Shown: positions 61,976 through 64,000 of the stretch, in pieces
How positions within the stretch are numbered: the first letter of the stretch is position 1
Layout of the letters: every line of letters begins with the position of its first letter
From: Streptomyces sp. R302
GTDB taxonomy: Bacteria; Actinomycetota; Actinomycetes; Streptomycetales; Streptomycetaceae
DNA length: 64,000 nt
Direction: 5' to 3'
NCBI RefSeq assembly: GCF_012927245.1
Contig: NZ_JABBGE010000013.1
Coordinates: forward strand, 1-64,000
Translations under genes and position numbers: made by a program
The notes under the pieces: generated by a model
Seen by the model: only the letters and a program-made list of their open reading frames with translations
Databases searched by the model: none
What the model was told of the DNA's origin: nothing

Positions 61976-63055
61976 CTACTTCGCGTAGTCGCCGACCAGC
62001 TCCGCGCCGGAGTCCTTGTCGCCGCGCTCGGTGATCTCGCCGGCGACCCAGGCGTCGAGCCCGCGGTCGGCCAGCGTGGTGAGGGCGGCGTCGACCGACT
62101 CGGCGGGGACGACGGCCATCATGCCGACGCCCATGTTGAGGGTCTTCTCCAGCTCCAGGCGCTCCACCCGGCCGGCGGTGCCGACGAGGTCGAAGATCGC
62201 GCCCGGGGTCCACGTGGAGCGGTCCACGGTGGCGTGCAGCCCGTCCGGAACGACCCGGGCGAGGTTGGCCGCGAGACCGCCGCCGGTGATGTGGCTGAAG
62301 GCGTGCACCTCGGTGGTCCGGGTGAGCGCCAGGCAGTCCAGCGAGTAGATCTTCGTGGGCTCCAGGAGCTCCTCGCCGAGGGTCCGGCCCAGCTCCTCGA
62401 CCCGCTGGTCGAGGCTCATCCCGGCGCGGTCGAAGACCACGTGGCGGACGAGCGAGTACCCGTTGGAGTGAAGACCGGAGGAGGCCATGGCGATGACCGC
62501 GTCCCCCGTACGGATGCGATCGGCGCCGAGCAGGCGGTCGTACTCGACGACACCGGTGCCCGCGCCCGCGACGTCGAAGTCGTCCGGGCCGAGGAGGCCC
62601 GGGTGCTCCGCCGTCTCGCCGCCGACCAGGGCGCAGCCGGCGAGGACGCAGCCCTCGGCGATGCCCTTGACGATGGCGGCGACCCGCTCCGGGTGGACCT
62701 TGCCCACGCAGATGTAGTCGGTCATGAAGAGCGGCTCGGCGCCGCAGACGACGATGTCGTCCATGACCATGGCGACCAGGTCGTGGCCGATGGTGTCGTA
62801 CACGCCCATCTGGCGGGCGATGTCGACCTTCGTGCCGACGCCGTCGGTCGCCGAGGCGAGCAGCGGACGCTCGTAGCGCTTGAGGGCGGAGGCGTCGAAG
62901 AGGCCGGCGAAGCCGCCGAGGCCGCCGAGGACCTCGGGGCGCTGCGTCTTCTTCACCCACTCCTTCATCAGCTCGACGGCGCGGTCGCCCGCCTCGATGT
63001 CGACGCCCGCAGAGGCGTAGCTGGCGCCGCCTGCGGCACTCTCAGTCTGAGACAT
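61976..63055 (-). CDS. purM: Phosphoribosylformylglycinamidine cyclo-ligase (AIR synthetase)
   Basis: A 359-residue PurM protein. Recognisable parts are the N-terminal SYASAGVDIEAGDRAVELM, the ATP-binding LLASATDGVGTKVDIARQ, CALVGGETAEHPG, HITGGGLAANLARVVPDG and the C-terminal NMGVGMMAVV. It closes the imidazole ring of FGAM to AIR with ATP in purine biosynthesis. The ATG at 63055 lies 54 bp after the purF stop, so both genes are one operon; the order purF-purM is typical. The stop is next to the large palindrome. Confidence 0.97.
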   Translation of the reverse strand: MSQTESAAGGASYASAGVDIEAGDRAVELMKEWVKKTQRPEVLGGLGGFAGLFDASALKRYERPLLASATDGVGTKVDIARQMGVYDTIGHDLVAMVMDDIVVCGAEPLFMTDYICVGKVHPERVAAIVKGIAEGCVLAGCALVGGETAEHPGLLGPDDFDVAGAGTGVVEYDRLLGADRIRTGDAVIAMASSGLHSNGYSLVRHVVFDRAGMSLDQRVEELGRTLGEELLEPTKIYSLDCLALTRTTEVHAFSHITGGGLAANLARVVPDGLHATVDRSTWTPGAIFDLVGTAGRVERLELEKTLNMGVGMMAVVPAESVDAALTTLADRGLDAWVAGEITERGDKDSGAELVGDYAK

Positions 63056-63109
63056 GGGGTTCAGAGCTTTCGTGTCGTTACTGCGTCACTGCGGGGGTGC
63101 AGCGGGGTC

Positions 63110-64000
63110 TCACGGACGGCGCAGGGCGTCGGCGGCCGCGGTGGCGGCGGGGCCGGCGGCCAGTTCCGTCTCCAGGAGCTGCTTGCCGAGCAGCTCGGGG
63201 TCGGGCAGCTCCATCGGGTACTCGCCGTCGAAGCAGGCCCGGCAGAGGTTGGGCTTGGCGATGGTGGTCGCCTCGACCATCCCCTCCAGGGAGATGTACG
63301 AGAGCGAGTCCGCGCCGAGCGACTTGCCGATCTCGTCGATCGACATGCCGTTGGCGATCAGCTCCGCGCGGGTGGCGAAGTCGATGCCGAAGAAGCAGGG
63401 CCACTTGACCGGCGGCGAGGAGATCCGGATGTGGATCTCGGCCGCGCCGGCCTCGCGGAGCATCCGGACCAGGGCGCGCTGGGTGTTGCCGCGGACGATC
63501 GAGTCGTCGACGACGACCAGCCGCTTCCCCTTGATGACTTCCTTGAGGGGGTTCAGCTTCAGGCGGATGCCGAGCTGGCGGATGGTCTGCGAGGGCTGGA
63601 TGAAGGTGCGCCCGACGTAGGCGTTCTTGACCAGGCCGGCGCCGAAGGGGATGCCGGAGGCCTCCGCGTAGCCGATGGCGGCGGGGGTGCCGGACTCGGG
63701 CGTCGCTATGACCAGGTCGGCCTCGACGGGGGCCTCCTTGGCGAGGCGGCGGCCCATCTCGACGCGGGAGAGGTACACGTTCCGGCCGGCGATGTCCGTG
63801 TCGGGACGGGCCAGGTACACGTACTCGAAGACACAGCCCTTCGGCTTCGCTTCTGCGAAGCGGGAGGTGCGGATGCCGTTCTCGTCGATCGCGATCAGCT
63901 CGCCAGGCTCGACCTCGCGGACGAAGCTGGCGCCGCAGATGTCGAGGGCGGCGGACTCCGAGGCGACGACCCAGCCGCGCTCCAGGCGGCCGAGGACCAG
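63110..64000 (-). CDS. purF: Amidophosphoribosyltransferase, 3' part (runs off the window)
   Basis: The C-terminal 296 codons of PurF. The phosphoribosyltransferase signature VVVDDSIVRGNTQRALVRML binds PRPP. Upstream parts include VFEYVYLARPDTDIAGRNVY and GLVKNAYVGRTFIQPSQ. The segment CRACFDGEYPMELP near the end is typical of actinobacterial PurF, which belongs to the iron-sulphur type with conserved Cys. The N-terminal glutaminase domain with Cys1 lies beyond the right edge. It makes phosphoribosylamine, the first step of purine synthesis, and leads the purF-purM operon. Confidence 0.96.
   Translation of the reverse strand: MVLGRLERGWVVASESAALDICGASFVREVEPGELIAIDENGIRTSRFAEAKPKGCVFEYVYLARPDTDIAGRNVYLSRVEMGRRLAKEAPVEADLVIATPESGTPAAIGYAEASGIPFGAGLVKNAYVGRTFIQPSQTIRQLGIRLKLNPLKEVIKGKRLVVVDDSIVRGNTQRALVRMLREAGAAEIHIRISSPPVKWPCFFGIDFATRAELIANGMSIDEIGKSLGADSLSYISLEGMVEATTIAKPNLCRACFDGEYPMELPDPELLGKQLLETELAAGPAATAAADALRRP

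Overview
The window looks like chromosomal core DNA of a Streptomyces. It is very GC-rich, with G/C-biased third codon positions and frequent GTG/TTG starts. It carries BldC, a valine dehydrogenase, an AtrA-like TetR regulator, an NsdA-like differentiation protein, a SARP/AfsR-type regulator and several SpoIIE-type phosphatases. From memory, the gene order matches the S. coelicolor stretch that runs from purF/purM through vdh, bldC and hrpA to atrA. No database search was possible.

Layout. At 1-240 there is what looks like the upstream/leader region of an rRNA operon leaving the window to the left. At 0.35-6.7 kb come a MarR/MFS divergent pair, a PAS-PP2C-ATPase phosphatase, a type II NADH dehydrogenase and the divergent AtrA-like gene. 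At 6.9-18.9 kb come a sigma factor fused to a zinc anti-sigma domain, membrane segments and a carbohydrate-binding domain, then an AfsR-like regulator, a Uma2 nuclease, a degenerate asparagine-synthetase-like protein, an NsdA-like TPR protein and an L-2-hydroxyglutarate oxidase. A cluster of intergenic palindromic repeats (19.0-19.4 kb) precedes trmB, a PrsW-type protease and an aldo/keto reductase. A c-di-AMP (ydaO-type) riboswitch precedes an M23 cell-wall peptidase at 22.8-24.2 kb. At 24.4-34.8 kb come another phosphatase, a PLP-enzyme/MFS pair, a TipA-like MerR regulator, the initiator tRNA, a rhodanese, an ECF41-like sigma factor with a microsatellite-encoded N-terminus, and a PAP2/diacylglycerol-kinase pair.

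Accessory part (34.8-43.9 kb). This holds a broken membrane gene, a SUKH protein and a truncated IS5-type transposase. Next is a two-gene RNHCP zinc-ribbon operon preceded by a promoter and a 13-codon upstream reading frame. Last is a decayed integrated element of about 6 kb, bounded by a 47-bp duplication of the 3' part of a tRNA-Lys gene. Inside it are the remnant of a tyrosine recombinase that lacks its catalytic tyrosine, a frameshifted XRE regulator, RNase A-like polymorphic-toxin pieces with immunity genes, and small membrane proteins.

Core again (43.9-64 kb). This part has an FG-GAP/VCBS secreted protein, a DEAD-box helicase with a repetitive RGG-like tail, a tRNA Glu-Asp-Phe cluster, a CcdA/DsbA thiol pair, HrpA, a second tRNA-Asp, bldC, vdh, a DUF3073 gene, then purM and the 3' part of purF behind a 54-bp perfect palindrome.

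Many genes are regulatory or envelope-facing: three sigma/SpoIIE-type signalling proteins, AtrA, AfsR-like, NsdA-like and BldC. The region therefore links development and antibiotic control with purine and branched-chain amino-acid metabolism.
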